64,000 nt of DNA, from assembly GCA_020205615.1 (NCBI GenBank), contig CM035162.1, positions 40,972,464 to 41,036,463 of the forward strand. Direction: 5' to 3'. Position 1 is the stretch's first letter. Each line of letters begins with the position of its first letter. Below the pieces are notes generated by a model. That model saw nothing but the letters and a program-made list of their open reading frames with translations. It searched no databases and was not told the DNA's origin. Below, piece after piece: positions 23,736 through 35,946 of this stretch. The position numbers and the translations under genes were made by a program. The DNA is from Panax quinquefolius (taxonomy: Eukaryota > Streptophyta > Magnoliopsida > Apiales > Araliaceae).

Positions 23736-24200
23736 ATGATCTTCTACTCAACGCGTCACTACCACGTTCGCTTTTCCAAGATGGTATGGTTAGAATATGT
23801 GCCGAAAATGAGTCGCCTCTTGAGCTCTTGGAAAATCTTCTCGCATTCTCGCTCCATACAAATTTTGTATCTCTACGAGTCACCAAGCGTTAATGGAATA
23901 GCAATTCGAGAATATCCTTCAACGAATCTCCGATAATAACCAACTAAGCCTAGAAAGCTACGTATTTCGATTCGACTTAGGTTGCTCTCAACCGTGACTC
24001 ATATCCCAATCTTGGATAAAGACGTCACAATGACACCTATCGCTTTACTATATCGCATCGAATATGACGTCCCCTACAGAGAGTTCGCTTAGGTGAATTC
24101 CACAAAGGAAGTCACAAAATAAAGGCTCAGTACCAAATTCTATAGTTGAATTTTTAACTCACGAAGTTCAATAGAGCCATTCGATATGAGATTTTAGAAA
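23736..24200 (-). pseudogene. E3 deleted RNase H/RT region with the same insert as E2
   Basis: It has the same structure as E2: the RNase H deletion junction ATACCATC at 23780-23787, then about 150 bp (about 23991-24142) unrelated to E4 pol in place of reverse transcriptase. The flanks keep the WEQPKS-side and ELQELK-side sequences, so both ends of the replacement can be placed. Confidence 0.7.
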
Positions 24201-24771
24201 TGAGTTTTGTCTGGGGTTCAAAGTCGATACAAAATTTAATATCGAAGCTTTGGGAGTAAGCCAAGAAATTCTTCAGAAATACGTCAGAAAAATCAATAAC
24301 AACAGAATATTATTCAAATCGACGTGTCTTTATTCAAATCCATAACATGGACTAAGAAAATTTGACATCCATAATAAACGAATGACTTCATGGCTTGATA
24401 TGAAAATGTTTGACTACAATGGTTTGATTGCTTGAATTGAATAACAAAGTTGCTTAGAATATGAAAACTAACAACCTTACGAAAACAATCAATTTTGGCA
24501 TGATGAGTAGTTAACCTTAAAATCACATCAAAAACAAATATCTCTATAGAAATAAGGTTAACAGTGTAATGTGATAGTGCCAACTGAATCAAGCAAGATT
24601 TATAAACAAATTGGATGTGATGAAAGTTTCTCCTAACGGAGTTTCCACAGATAGGTCAAAGTCTAATTTCTCCTGAGTCAAGTTTAAACGTTGAGCGCAA
24701 GTAAGAGAGATAAAAGAATGGGTAGAACCAATATCTAGTAAGGTATATACTTCGTAAGAATTTATAATTAA
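24201..24771 (-). pseudogene. E3 protease
   Basis: The minus-strand remnants resemble E2 (FDVILR, TTHHAKIDCFRKVVSFHI). The active site reads D-I-G-S at about 24720-24740 instead of D-T-G-S. Several frame breaks occur, including loss of part of GIDWL. Not functional. Confidence 0.72.
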
Positions 24772-25629
24772 CTAACTTGGTGTATAACTTCGTTCGGGTT
24801 CCTCGCATTTTGACCACCACAACAAACGCTCTTCCCTAATCGTTGACTTTGACTTTTCTCGACGATCTTTTGAGTCACCGTCCCTCATTGAACTAGGTTT
24901 CGCCATCTTGTCAATCTCGAGCGATATGTCCTTCCTTTCCACAATTATAGCATACCTTGAATCATTATGGGCGCTTGGACCGATATGTCCCTCTTTTCCG
25001 CATTTGTAGCATATGACCGGTGGTCGCTTCTCCTCCCTTAAAACTAGTTGCTCTTCAAGCGCCGACGTCTTCACATGGTCGTTGTTGAATCTCCTCTTTT
25101 AAAATCTCCTCCCGACTCGCTTCTTCTATTTTCATGGCCACGATTACCACCGTAGTGGTTACCGCTTTGTCCGTATTCTTCTTTCTCCGTTGGTTATCGT
25201 TATTCGATGACCGCTATCTTGGTATGATCCTCGTTATGGTCCCTCGGTTGAACGTACTTTCGTTATCTCGCTTCTAACAACCGAGCCCATTAACAACATT
25301 TGAATAGAGAGAAAATTTGTGAGAAATGAGATATTGACGTATGTCGGGTTTCAAACCTCTCGAAAACATCCGCGTCATACGCTCTCATTCTCCACCAAAT
25401 GAGGTGCAAACTCGGATAACTCCGCGAACTTCGCCTCGTCTTTGGGACACCGCCATGTTATTCTCTTTCTAGTCTAATAAACTCCACTTCCTTCATATAG
25501 CGAATACTTTCGGGAAGTACTTGTCATTGAATCTGCTTCAAACGTCTCCCATGACACATCGAAAAGTACAATTTGGATGGGTACGCTTCCACGATTCCCA
25601 CCAAAGAATCGCTTCGCACGGAACATAAA
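24772..25629 (-). pseudogene. E3 gag, C-terminal two-thirds
   Basis: The frame 24772-25074 encodes a first zinc knuckle beginning CYKCGKEGHIG, whose final Cys is lost. The rest is capsid sequence in several frames. E4 inserted in the motif encoding PFATFMFRG: the DNA continues at 35947 after the duplicated ATAAA. Confidence 0.75.
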
Positions 25630-26985
25630 TGTAAGACCGAATTTTTTAAATAAAAAGGAATTTCCTTTATTTATTATTTTGAAATAGTAAGGGTTGATTT
25701 GATTAATGTGGATAGTTAAGGGTTAAATACGCAAATATTTCAAATTAAGCAAGTGGTTATAAAATATTCATTATCGTCGGGAATATTCGTTTGGTCGTGG
25801 AATATTCAATGATTTCTTGGGAATATTCGTATTTACCACCAAGCAGCCATGTGTGGGGCCCCATAACTAAAGCGATTGGATGAAAAAAAATGACAAATAT
25901 AAGTTGTTTTTAAATAACTGCAGTAGTTATTACCAGTATCTTGTTGGAATACCCGGTGGTTAAAACACACTAATACGCCGTTGTTGAACAAAGAAGACAC
26001 TACAGTATTGCACCAATTATTGATTCTTACGTAAGAAGGCACTACTCAATAATGGTTACGATAATTACTTTCAAAGATTTTATCGAGTTAATAATTCTTT
26101 GCGTTGATATTTTATATTCTTTGTTGTTTCAATAATTGTCATTACACAAACGATTTTTCATTATCGAAAGCAATAATTCATATTATCTCAATAATATTAT
26201 TAGATAACATTATTGGCAATGTCTAGAAAGTTCATCTAAGGAGAGGTTTGGTCATCTAATCAAGCGCCACCAAGAAGAAGAAATTCTTATCGAAAGCCCT
26301 CTTTCCTGAACCGAATGGTTGTCAATATTGTGATTCTGTAATATTATTTGTGAATAATTAATTATTGATTTATATGATGAGGAAAATATTGATTTTATGT
26401 GGATATAGATGGAGAAAATTTTTAAAATGACAATTGTTGAAAATTAATATTTTATCTTTTTCTCGATAAAATAATTCATTTAAATATATTATTTTAATAA
26501 TATATTAACTATGATATTTTACAATGAATGTGGGATATATGAGTATATGAGGAGGAAGAGTATTTTTGTGGCATTAAATGTTTAACACATGTTTTGTGTG
26601 TTGGTGGACACAATTATTGACCGAAATTTGATTATAACTTGTAAAATCACCCGTTTGTGGATTTCGGTCAATTTCTATTTGGAATTTGGAAAAACTTTCT
26701 TCTGCAAAGTTGTAGAGAATTGAATTTCCTATAAAAACTCGCATGATTTGAATTTTCTGATGAAAGGGCTATTTATTATGAATTATTGAAGTTCCGAAGT
26801 TCCGAAATAATTAATTTTTGGGAGTTTTAGTTAATTATTTTGAGAAAAACGTTTTTTGCAACTAAGTTGGCCTCACATGTGATTCAAATGGGCTGAGATC
26901 AGTTGTCTAAGGTGGGCTAAAGAAAATGTGAAAAATATATTAATATTATATTCAATTTTCGCTTTGGTATTCTAAAGCATTTTCC

Positions 26986-26994
26986 TATAAATAG
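26986..26994 (+). promoter_or_regulatory. TATA box of the E4 5' LTR
   Basis: TATAAATAG in the context TTTCC-TATAAATAGG-GTGCTTAGG. The same motif is at 34522-34530 in the partner LTR, and on the minus strand at 16103-16111, 20857-20865 and 41993-42001. Transcription should start some 25-35 bp downstream. Confidence 0.7.
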
Positions 26995-27684
26995 GGTGCT
27001 TAGGTTAGAATTGAAAACACACCGTAAACTCAAGTTTCTCTCTATTTCTCTCGATATATTGAGCGTATTCTTGTGAGTATACTTTGAGTATTGTTAGACG
27101 GTGCAAGTTCCTTCAAAGACTATACCCTATTTCCACTTTAAAGTACTAATCTTTCGAGGTAAGGGATATTATGTTTTTTGTAATGATATTATTTCTTCAA
27201 TATCATTATCTTTGAAATGTTGATCCGAAGTTTTTATCAAATTTGGAACTTTTTCATGTCTGGTTACTATTCATGGGTTACTATTCATGAGTTACTATTC
27301 ACGAGTTACTATTCATGAGTTACTATTCACGAGTTACTATTCACGAGTACTATTCATGAAGCGTGAAGATGTTTTTGTGGAATTTCTATCTTTTGGTGTT
27401 GAGAGTTACTATTCACGTATACGGACTATTCACGATATCGCACTATTCAATTTAAAAAATAAAATTTCTTCTTTTTGTCCAAAATATCTATTCTCGGATA
27501 CTAGCTCGATGGTATCCATGTTTTGATCATTCTTGAATTTTACACCACTATGATTATTTTTGAGGTATTTTTGGGCGTGGATAAAACCAAGTACTAATCC
27601 TTAATCCTTAATCCTTGTCATTTTGTTTCAATCGGATTCGTTTCTTTAAAAAATATTTTCATCATCCTCGATCTTAAATGATGA

Positions 27685-27875
27685 TATTATGGAATATCTT
27701 TGGCTGTAGTGCAAAGATGAATGATTTCTTAAGAATATCTTTGGCACGTAGTGCAAAGATGAATGATTTCAAGAATATTTTTGGCCCGTAGTGCAAAAGA
27801 TGAACAGTGTTTAAATGAACATGACCAATCGATGAATATCTTTGGCTGTAGTGCAAAGATGAATATTTGATTCCA
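27685..27875. repeat. Tandem units CTTTGGC...GTGCAAAGATGAAT in the LTR
   Basis: About four units of 40-50 bp each hold AATATCTTTGGC, a variable 3-5 bases, then TAGTGCAAAGATGAA. Each unit is a near inverted repeat around the variable bases (ATCTTTG...CAAAGAT) and could form a small hairpin. The same arrays are at 15320-15465, 19925-20130, 35220-35410, 37060-37250, 41115-41320 and 63400-63540. Confidence 0.85.
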
Positions 27876-28410
27876 GATGTATATTGATTGATGTTACGGG
27901 GATAAAAGATGACGATGAACTTTTAAATTCATACATAGAAGATAGTAGTTTGCATTCTCTACTTAACTCTTCTAATGAATTATTATTTCATTACATGAGT
28001 ATTGATTTAAAATTTGTTGTCTATTGTATTCTATTATATTTTTCCTGTTGAAGACTAACGATAATTTGTTGTATATTATCTTAGTCATAATATTCTTTAT
28101 TGAGCTAGTTGAGCTCACCCTTTTCCTTTTTGTTCCATTTTTCTCGTGGAGGCGAGAATATAAATGCGAGTACTAGCCTGGGGTATGGAATGAAGGTTTT
28201 AGAAAGGATTGCTTAGTAGTCCTCACCATTTTGTAAAATAATGTATCAATAAAGGTGATGAGGATTTATTTGAGTATAGATATTGTACTAAGATAATATT
28301 TGTATTCAAACTCACGCTTTCTTGTTGTAATAATAAAGTTGTAGTTGTTTACGTACCACGTATTGACAACTCGTAATAGGTGATGTATACCTATTTTGGG
28401 GGCGTCCACA

Positions 28411-28426
28411 GGTTGGTATCGAGCTT
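28411..28426 (+). promoter_or_regulatory. E4 primer-binding site
   Basis: TTGGTATCGAGCTTAG starts three bases after the LTR. It matches the TGGTATCAGAGC complement of the plant initiator Met tRNA 3' end with one base missing. The missing A adjoins a CG, like many small defects in this region. Confidence 0.8.
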
Positions 28427-28598
28427 AGGGATATGATCTCTGGCGGAGATCGGGAATAGAACTAGGAGGGAGAGACGAGAGTAAATCCTTCGCTAGTGTG
28501 TCCTACCTAAGCTTATTTGTTAGTTGGTCAAGATATAGGGATATTATGTGATATATTGATTTCCTTAATTAACCCTTGTTTTATGACGAGATTTGAGA

Positions 28599-29800
28599 AT
28601 GTCGATCGAGAATATTAACAATGGAGTAAATGAGACCGTGGAGATGCCTCAGTACTTACCAACGAGGAGAACGTGCAACAGTGGCAATGTACCTCCCGAA
28701 ACAACACCATTGAAAGCGAGATGATGAACGAGGGGATGTTTAGAAGTTTTTTGCGCTTCATGCAAAATCGCATTTAGGAGACTCGTGTTCAAAATACAAG
28801 AGGAAATGATAGCAATTCACGTTGTCACAAACCAAGCGCTTCAAAGAGTTGGGACCACCGAATTCAAGGAAAGCCAGATCCGATCATGCGGCGGAAACAT
28901 GGGTCAAGCAAATTACCAAGATATTCGATGTCTTGGGATGCACGGAGGAACGAGAGGTTCCATTCGCCACCTTTATGTTCCGTGGCGAAGCGGACTTCTT
29001 CGGTGGGAGTCTCGTGAAGCGTACCCATCCAACCCTTTTCGGCAAGATGTCGTGGGAGACATTTCAGAATTATTTAATGACAAATACTTTCCCGAAAGTG
29101 TTCAATATATGAAGGAAGTAGAGTTCATCGATTGGAACAAAACAACATGACGGTGTCTCGATGACGAGGCAAAGTTTGCGAGTTATCCAGTTTGCACCTC
29201 ATTTGGTGGAGAATGAGGAACGATGACGCGGATGTTTCTTAGAGGTTTGAAACCCGGCGTCGTCGATCTCATTTCTCATAAACTTTCTCTCTATTCGAGA
29301 TGTTGTAAATGGGCTCAATTATTAGAGCGAGATAACGAGTACGGTCAACCGAGGACCACAACCAGGATCGTGTCGAGAGATAGTAGTCAATGTAATAATG
29401 ATAACTCATGGAAAAAAGCAGATTTTACGAAAATGGTAACCACTCGGTGGTAATCATGGCCATGAAAATAGAAGAAGCGAGTCGAGGAGATTTTTAAAAG
29501 AGGAGATTTAACAACAACGACCATGTATGAAGATGATGGTCTTGCGCGAAGAATCGGTTCTAAGGGAGGAGAAACGACCACCGGTCATATGCTACAAATG
29601 CTTGGAAAAGAGGGACATATCGGTCAAACCGCCCACAACAGTTCAAGGTATGCTATAGTTGTGGAAAGGAAGGACATATCGCTTTCGAGATTATGCAGTG
29701 GCGAAACCTAGTTCAATGAGGACGGTGACTCAAAAGATCGTCTCGAAAAGTCAAAGTCAACGATTCCGGAAGAAGCGTTTATCAGTGATCGGTCATAATC
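28599..29800 (+). pseudogene. E4 gag
   Basis: The start ATG at 28599-28601 is supported by the same start in E2 (40350, minus) and E1 (44096, minus). Recognisable capsid parts occur in alternating frames: ETWVKQITKIFDVLGC near 28900, then FATFMFRGEADF, then RMFLRGLKPG near 29230. Zinc-knuckle traces (GKEGHIGQ) are near 29610. At least five frameshifts separate them. Gag forms the particle and packages the RNA. Confidence 0.75.
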
Positions 29801-30188
29801 GAGGAACCCAAACGAGGTGATCACGGGTAAGCTATTTATGAATTCTTGCAAGTTTATACCTTTACTTGATACCGGTGCTACCCATTCATTTATCTCTCCC
29901 GCATGTGCTCAACGCTTAAACTTGACTCGGGAGAAATTAGACTTTGACCTATCTCGTGGAAACTCCGTTAGGAGAAACTTTCATCACATCCACTGCTTAT
30001 AAATCTTGTTTGATTCAAGTTGGCACCATTACCTTACTGTTGACCTTATCTCTTTAAAGATACTTGCTTTTGATGTGATTTTAGGGATTGATTGGTTAAC
30101 TACTCATCATGCCAAAATTGATTGTTTTCGTAAGGTTGTTAGTTTTCATATTCCTAACCAACCCGTTGCATGCAATTCAAGCAACTAA
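29801..30188 (+). pseudogene. E4 protease
   Basis: The frame 29817-30002 has the intact active site LLDTGATHSFISP, then LNLTREKLDFDLS. A frame change near 29950-30006 leads to a second frame with LAFDVILGIDWLTTHHA. The retropepsin-like fold is recognisable. It would process gag-pol, but this copy needs both frames, so it is inactive as written. Confidence 0.8.
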
Positions 30189-30274
30189 ACCATTAAAATC
30201 GATCATCGCTATATCTAATCATAAAGCTATTCGTTTATTAAAAAACCGGATGTCAAGCTTTCTTAGCCCATGTT

Positions 30275-31090
30275 ATGGATTTGAATAAAGACACGTCAAA
30301 TTTGAATAATATTCCCGTTGTTATTGACTTTCCCGACGTATTTCAAGAACTTCCCGGTACCCCGAACGTGAAGTTGAATTCTTTATTGATCTTGAACTCC
30401 GTACAAAGCCCATTTCTAAAACCCCATATCGAATGGCTCCTATTGAACTTCAGGAGTTAAAGGTCCAACTACAGGAATTGTTGGACATCGGTTTCATTCG
30501 TCCTAGTACATCTCCTTGGGGTGCTCCTGTTTTATTCGTAAAGAAGAAAGACGGGAGTATGCGACTTTGTATTGACTATCTGAATTGAACCATGTCACCA
30601 TCAAGAATAGGTATCCTCTACCTTGTATTGATGACTTGTTTGACCAATTCAGCAAGGCACAATTCTTTTCAAAAATCGATCTTCGCTTACGGATATCATC
30701 ACCAAGATTAAAACCGAGGATATTCCAAAACCGCCTTGAAACTCGGTATGGGCATTATGAATTCTTAGTCATGTCTTTCGGACTAACTAATGCTCCTGCG
30801 GCTTTCATGGATATGATGAACCGAGTATTCAAGGAATATTTGGATCAATTCGTTGTTGTCTTTATTGATGACATCCTCATATATTCCAAAAGCCGTGAAG
30901 ATCATGAGCACCATTTGAAGTCGGGTACTCCAAAGGCTTCGTGAAAACCAACTATATGCCAAATTGAAGAAATGTGAGTTCGGCTTGAGGAAGTAGCATT
31001 CCTTGGGCACGCGGTGTCGAAACATGGAGTATCTGTTGATCCCGTGAAGATTGAAGCAATACAAAGTTGGGAGCAACCAAAGTCGGTGGA
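30275..31090 (+). pseudogene. E4 reverse transcriptase
   Basis: Only E4, among the four nested elements, has this domain. The linker (DFPDVF) at 30330 is followed by the RT fingers ([20 protein letters not shown]) near 30490-30550, then in other frames FSKIDLR with the first catalytic Asp. The frame 30585-30944 contains the active-site motif [11 protein letters not shown] and [11 protein letters not shown]. Two or more frame changes and a stop at 30586-30588 (CTGAATTGA region) break it. It would copy element RNA to DNA. Confidence 0.82.
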
Positions 31091-31680
31091 TCAAGTACGT
31101 AGTTTTTGGGCTTAATCGGTTATTATCGGAGATTCGTGGAAGGGTTTTCTCGAATCGCTACTTCATTAACCCAAATAACTCGGAAGGATACAAAATTCGT
31201 TTGGAGTGAAGAATGCGAGAAGAGTTTCCAAGAGCTTAAGAGGAGACTTATTTTTAAGACTGTTCTAACAATACCATCCGGTTCGGATGGATTTGTTATC
31301 TCAAATGATGCTTCGTGCAAAGGGTTAGGATGTGTTCTCATGCAACGTGGGAAAGTCATAGCCTATGCCTCATGACAACTTAAAGAGTATGAGAGGAATT
31401 ATCCTACTCATGATCTAGAGTTATGCAATCGTTGCGCTTAAAGATATGGAGGCACTATCTATATGGGGAGAAAGTGGAGATATATTCAGACCATAAAAGC
31501 CTTAAATATTTCTTCACTCAAAAAGAACTCAACATGCGGCAGCGACGTTGGCTCGAACTATTGAAAGACTACGACCACACTATTCAATACCATCCTGGTA
31601 AAGCGAACGTGGTAGCTGACGCATTGAGTAGAAGATCATATGCGAGAACGAGTGCGATGATGTCAAGTATACGCATAGAG
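31091..31680 (+). pseudogene. E4 RNase H
   Basis: Frame 31106-31375 contains GLIGYYRRFVEGFSRIA (connection), then [18 protein letters not shown] with the first Asp. A TGA at 31372-31374 stops it. Frame 31423-31989 resumes with [20 protein letters not shown], which includes another catalytic Asp, then [15 protein letters not shown] with the last Asp. The decamer AATACCATCC occurs twice here (about 31270 and 31585); these sites are the breakpoints of the E2/E3 deletion. Confidence 0.82.
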
Positions 31681-32400
31681 CCAACTTTAATAGAAAAAGT
31701 TAAGGTTGCTCAAGCCACCGACCCGGAGCTGATGCGTATGAAGAAGAAAGTACAAGAAGGAGCTATTCCGGAAGCGAGAATTGATGAAGAAGGAATACTT
31801 CGAGTCCACTCTAGACTTTGTGTTCCTAACGACTCTGATTTGAAGTACAAGATTATGATGGAGGCACACAATACGCCATTTGCAATCCATCCTGGAAGTA
31901 CTAAAATGTATTGTGATCTTCGACATACATTTTGGTGGAACAATATGAAGAGAGAGATTGCAAAGTTTATCTCGATGTGTTTAACTTGACAACGTGTAAA
32001 GGCGGAGCATCTTGTACCTAAGGGTCCGTTGCAACCACTTGAGATTCCTAAATGGAAGTGGGAACACATTACTATGGATTTAGTTCTGGGTCTTCCTACG
32101 GTTTCTCAAGGCATCAATGCTATTTGGGTTATTGTTGATAGATTAACCAAGTCTCGCTCATTTCTTGCCGATCACGGAGACTTATTCCTTGAACGTCTTG
32201 CTAGTATGTACGTGAATGAGATTGTGAGGTTGCATGGCATGCCTGTATCCATAGTTTTGGATCGTGACCCAAGATTCACTTTAAGATTTTGGGTTAGCTT
32301 GCAAAAAAAGCTATGGGCGCAGGATTTGCGATTTAGTTCGACATACCATCCCCAAACGGACGGACAATCGAGAGGACTATTCAAACTCTTGAAGATCTAT
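31681..32400 (+). pseudogene. E4 integrase, N-terminus and core
   Basis: Following RNase H in the same frame are the HHCC region ([15 protein letters not shown] to FISMCLT) and then TGA where the last Cys should be (31987-31989). Frame 32029-32403 has the core: [15 protein letters not shown] with the first Asp, IVLDRDPRFTLRFWVSL with the second. The catalytic Glu region is frameshifted (GQSRGLFKLL where [10 protein letters not shown] is usual). It would insert cDNA. Confidence 0.82.
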
Positions 32401-33163
32401 TAAGACTCGTGTCCTAGACTTCAAAGGTAGTTGGGATAAGTATTTACCATTGGTGGAATTCTCCTACAACAATAGTTATCGAGCAAGTATAGGTGTGGCT
32501 CCATTTGAAGCATTATATGGACGAAAAATGTCGTTCTCCAATATGTTGGGATGAGGTGGGTGAAGCAACATTGTTGGGACCCGAAAGTTAATACGTATGA
32601 CTACCCGAAAAGATCCAAATCATTCGACAACGATACAAACGGCACAAGATCGACAAAAGAGTTATGCGGATCTTCATCGAAAGGACGTGGAATTTAATGT
32701 AGGGATCATGTATTGTTGCGAGTTGCTCCATGGAAGGGAGTTACAAGATTTGGGAAGAGGAAAGCTCAATCCACGATTTATTGGTCCATTTCAAATTCTT
32801 GACCGGAAGTAGGAAATGTAGCCTATAGACTTGCGTTACCTCAAGTATGTCTCGTGTTCATAATGTGTTTCACATATCTCATTTCGTATAAATATGTGAA
32901 AGACCCAACCACCACGTTATTGAGTTAGAACCTGGACGAGATAGCCAAGACTTAACGTATGAGGAGGTACTGTCAAAGATCTTGGATAGGAAGGAGCATG
33001 TCCTACGCCAAGAAAGGTCATACCACAAGTTAAAGTTTTGTGGAGGAATCATGCTATAGAGGAAATGACACGGGAGTTGGAAAGCGGAAATGAAAGCGAG
33101 GTATCCTCACCTTTTCAAAACACCAGGTGCGTATACATCAATTTCGAGGACGAAATTTCATAA
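32401..33163 (+). pseudogene. E4 integrase C-terminus and chromodomain-side tail
   Basis: Pieces include NNSYRASIGVAPFEALYG near 32470, RQKSYADLHRKDVEFNVG near 32650 and LNPRFIGPFQILDR near 32770. The chromodomain-side end (compare E2 17480-17818) is present up to the TAA at 33161-33163, but frameshifted in the 32820-33100 stretch. Chromoviruses use this tail for integration targeting. Confidence 0.72.
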
Positions 33164-33173
33164 GGAGGGAGGT
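33162..33173 (+). promoter_or_regulatory. E4 polypurine tract
   Basis: AAGGAGGGAGGT immediately upstream of the 3' LTR, overlapping the pol stop codon. Confidence 0.87.
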
Positions 33174-35941
33174 TGTAAGACCGAATTTTTTTAAATAAAA
33201 AGGAATTTCCTTTATTTATTATTTTGAAATAGTAAGGTTGATTTGATTAATGTGAATAGTTAAGGGTTAAATCATAAATATTTCAAAATAAGCAGTGGTT
33301 ATAAAATATTCATTATCGTCGGGAATATTCGTTTGGTGGTGGAATATTAAATCTTTGTCGGGGAATATTAAATGCGACCATAGCGACCATGTGTGAGGCC
33401 CCATAACTTGAAAGCGATTGGATGAAGAAAATGACAAATATAAGTTGTTTTTAAATAACAGGCGTAGTTATTCTACCGATTAATCTTTGTTGGAATACCC
33501 GATGGTTAAAACACACTAATCTGGCGTTGTTGAGCGATAGCACTGCAGTATTGCACCAATTATTGATTCTTACGTGAAGGCACTACTCAATAATGGTTAC
33601 GATAATTCTTGTTCAAAGTATTTTATTGAGTTAATAATTCTTGCGTTGATATTTTATATTCTTGTTGTTTGAATAATTGTCATTACACGGTATTTTCATT
33701 ATCGAAGCAATAATTCATATTATCTGAATAATATTATTAGATAACATTATTGGCAATGTCTAGAAAGTTACATCTAAGGAGAGGTTTGGTCATCTAATTG
33801 CGCGCCCATGAAGAAGAAATTCTTATTGGAAAGCCCCTCTTTCTGAGGCTGCACAGTTGTCGATATTGTGATTACATAATATTATTTGTGAATAATTAAT
33901 TATTGATTTATATGATGAGGAAAATATTGATTTTATGTGGATATAGATGGAGAAAATTTTAAAATGACAATTGTTGAAAATTAATATTTTATCTTTTTCG
34001 ATAAAATAATTCATTTAAATATATTATTTTAATAATATATTAACGGTGATATTTTTACAATGAATGTGGGATATATGAGTATATGAGGAGGAAGAGTATT
34101 TTGTGGCATTAAATGTTTAACACATGTTTTGTGTGTTGGTGGACACAATTATTAATAGAAATTTGATTATAACTTGTAAAATCACCCATTTGTGGATTTC
34201 TTGTCAATTTCTATTTGGAATTTGGAAAAACTTTTCTTACGCAAAGTTGTAGAGAATTGAATTTCCTATAAAAACTCGCGTGATTCAAATTTTTCTGATG
34301 AAAGGACTATTTATTATGAATTATTGAAGTTAGAAGTTACGAAATAATTAATTTTTGGGAGTTTTAGTTAATTATTTTGAGAAAAACGTTTTTTGCAACT
34401 AAGTTGGCCTCACATGTGATTCAAATGGGCTGAGATCAGTTGTCTAAGGTGGGCTAAAGAAAATGTGAAAAATATATTAATATTATATTCAATTTTACTT
34501 TTGGTGTTCTAAGCATTTTCCTATAAATAGGGTCTTAGGTTAGAATTGAAAAACACACCGTAAACCTAAGTTTCTCTCTATTTCTCTCTCGATATATTGA
34601 GCGTATTCTTGTGAGTATACTTTGAGTATTGTTGGAATGGTCTGAAGTTCCTTGACCTATATAGATTCCATTCAATTTAGAAGTACTAATCTTTCGAGGT
34701 AAGGGATATTATTTTTTTGTAATGATATTATTTCTTGATATCATTATCTTTGAAATGTTGATCTGAAGTTTTATCAAATTTGGAACTTTTTCATGTCGGG
34801 GTTACTATTCATGGGTTCTTATTCATGAGTTACTATTCACGAGTTACTATTCAGCGAGTTCTCTTATTCACGATTCTTATTCACAGTACTATTCATGAAA
34901 GCGTGAAGATGTTTTTGTGGAATTTCTATCTTTTGGTGTAGGAGTTACTATTCACGTATCTGACTATTCACGTATCTGACACTATTCATAGAAAAATAAA
35001 ATTTCTTCTTTTTTGTCAAAATATCTATTACGGATACTAGCTACGATGGTATCCATGTTTTGATCATTCTTGAATTTTACACCACTATGATTATTTTTGA
35101 GGTATTTTTGGGCGTGGATAAAACCAAGTACGAATCCTTAATCCTTAATCCTTGTCATTTTGTTTCAATTTGATTCGTTTCTTTAAAAATATTTTCATCA
35201 TCCTCGATCTTAAATGATGATATTATGGAATATCTTTGGCTGTAGTGCAAAGATGAATGATTTCTTAAGAATATCTTTGGCACGTAGTGCAAAGATGAAT
35301 GATTCTGAAGAATATTTTTGGCACATGGTGCAAAGATGAGCAGTGTTTAAATGAACATGACCAATGATGAATATCTTTGGCACATAGTCTGAAAGATGAA
35401 TATTTGATTCGGATGTATATTGATTGATGTTACGAGGGATAAAAGATGAGCGATGAACTTTTAAATTCATACATAGAAGATAGTAGTTTGCATTCTCTAC
35501 TTAACTCTTCTAATGAATTATTATTTCATTATGCAGTATTGATTTAAAATTTGTTGTCTATTGTATTCTATTATATTTTCCTTGTTGAAGACTAACGATA
35601 ATTTGTTGTATATTATCTTAGTCATAATATTCTTCTTGAGCTAGTTGAGCTCACCCTTTTCCTTTTGTTCCATTTTTCTCGGGGAGAGAAGAATATAAGC
35701 GATGCAGTCGGGGTATGGAATGAAGGTTTTAGAAAGGATTGCTTAGTAGTCCTCACCATTTTGTAAAATAATGTATCAATAAAGGTGATGAGGATTTATT
35801 TGAGTATAGATATTGTCTGTAAGATAATATTTGTATTCAAACTCACAGCTTTACTATTGTAATAATAAAGTTGTAGTTGTTTACGTACCATGTATTGACA
35901 ACTCAGAATAGGTGATGTATACCTATTTTGGGGGCGTCACA
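33174..35941 (+). repeat. E4 3' LTR
   Basis: It begins TGTAAGACCG and ends GGGCGTCACA. It is followed by target copy ATAAA. Long identical stretches with 25630-28410 are broken by short dense clusters of differences, often at CG or CAG/CTG sites (for example 33345-33400 against 25800-25855). Confidence 0.94.
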
Positions 35942-35946
35942 ATAAA

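Larger units (their letters stand above)
25630..28410 (+). repeat. E4 5' LTR
   Basis: It begins TGTAAGACCG and ends GGGCGTCCACA. It holds the promoter TATA site (26986-26994), a GTTACTATTCA(C/T)GA tandem array (about 27260-27440) and CTTTGGC...TGCAAAGATGAAT units (about 27685-27875). It pairs with 33174-35941. Confidence 0.94.
25630..35941 (+). mobile_element. E4: innermost Tekay-type Ty3/gypsy element, full length
   Basis: Its LTRs are 25630-28410 and 33174-35941 (2.78 and 2.77 kb), with exact target duplication ATAAA (25625-25629 and 35942-35946). It is 10.3 kb and the only nested element on the plus strand. Order is LTR, primer-binding site, gag, protease, reverse transcriptase, RNase H, integrase, chromodomain-side tail, polypurine tract, LTR. 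All domains are present but many frameshifts and stops break them. It is the youngest of the nest by position. Confidence 0.95.

Noticed and set aside
27685..27875. CRISPR-like regular repeats
   Set aside because: They are short tandem units within LTRs, present in all related LTRs, with only 3-5 variable bases, in a plant nuclear context. There are no true spacers or cas genes.
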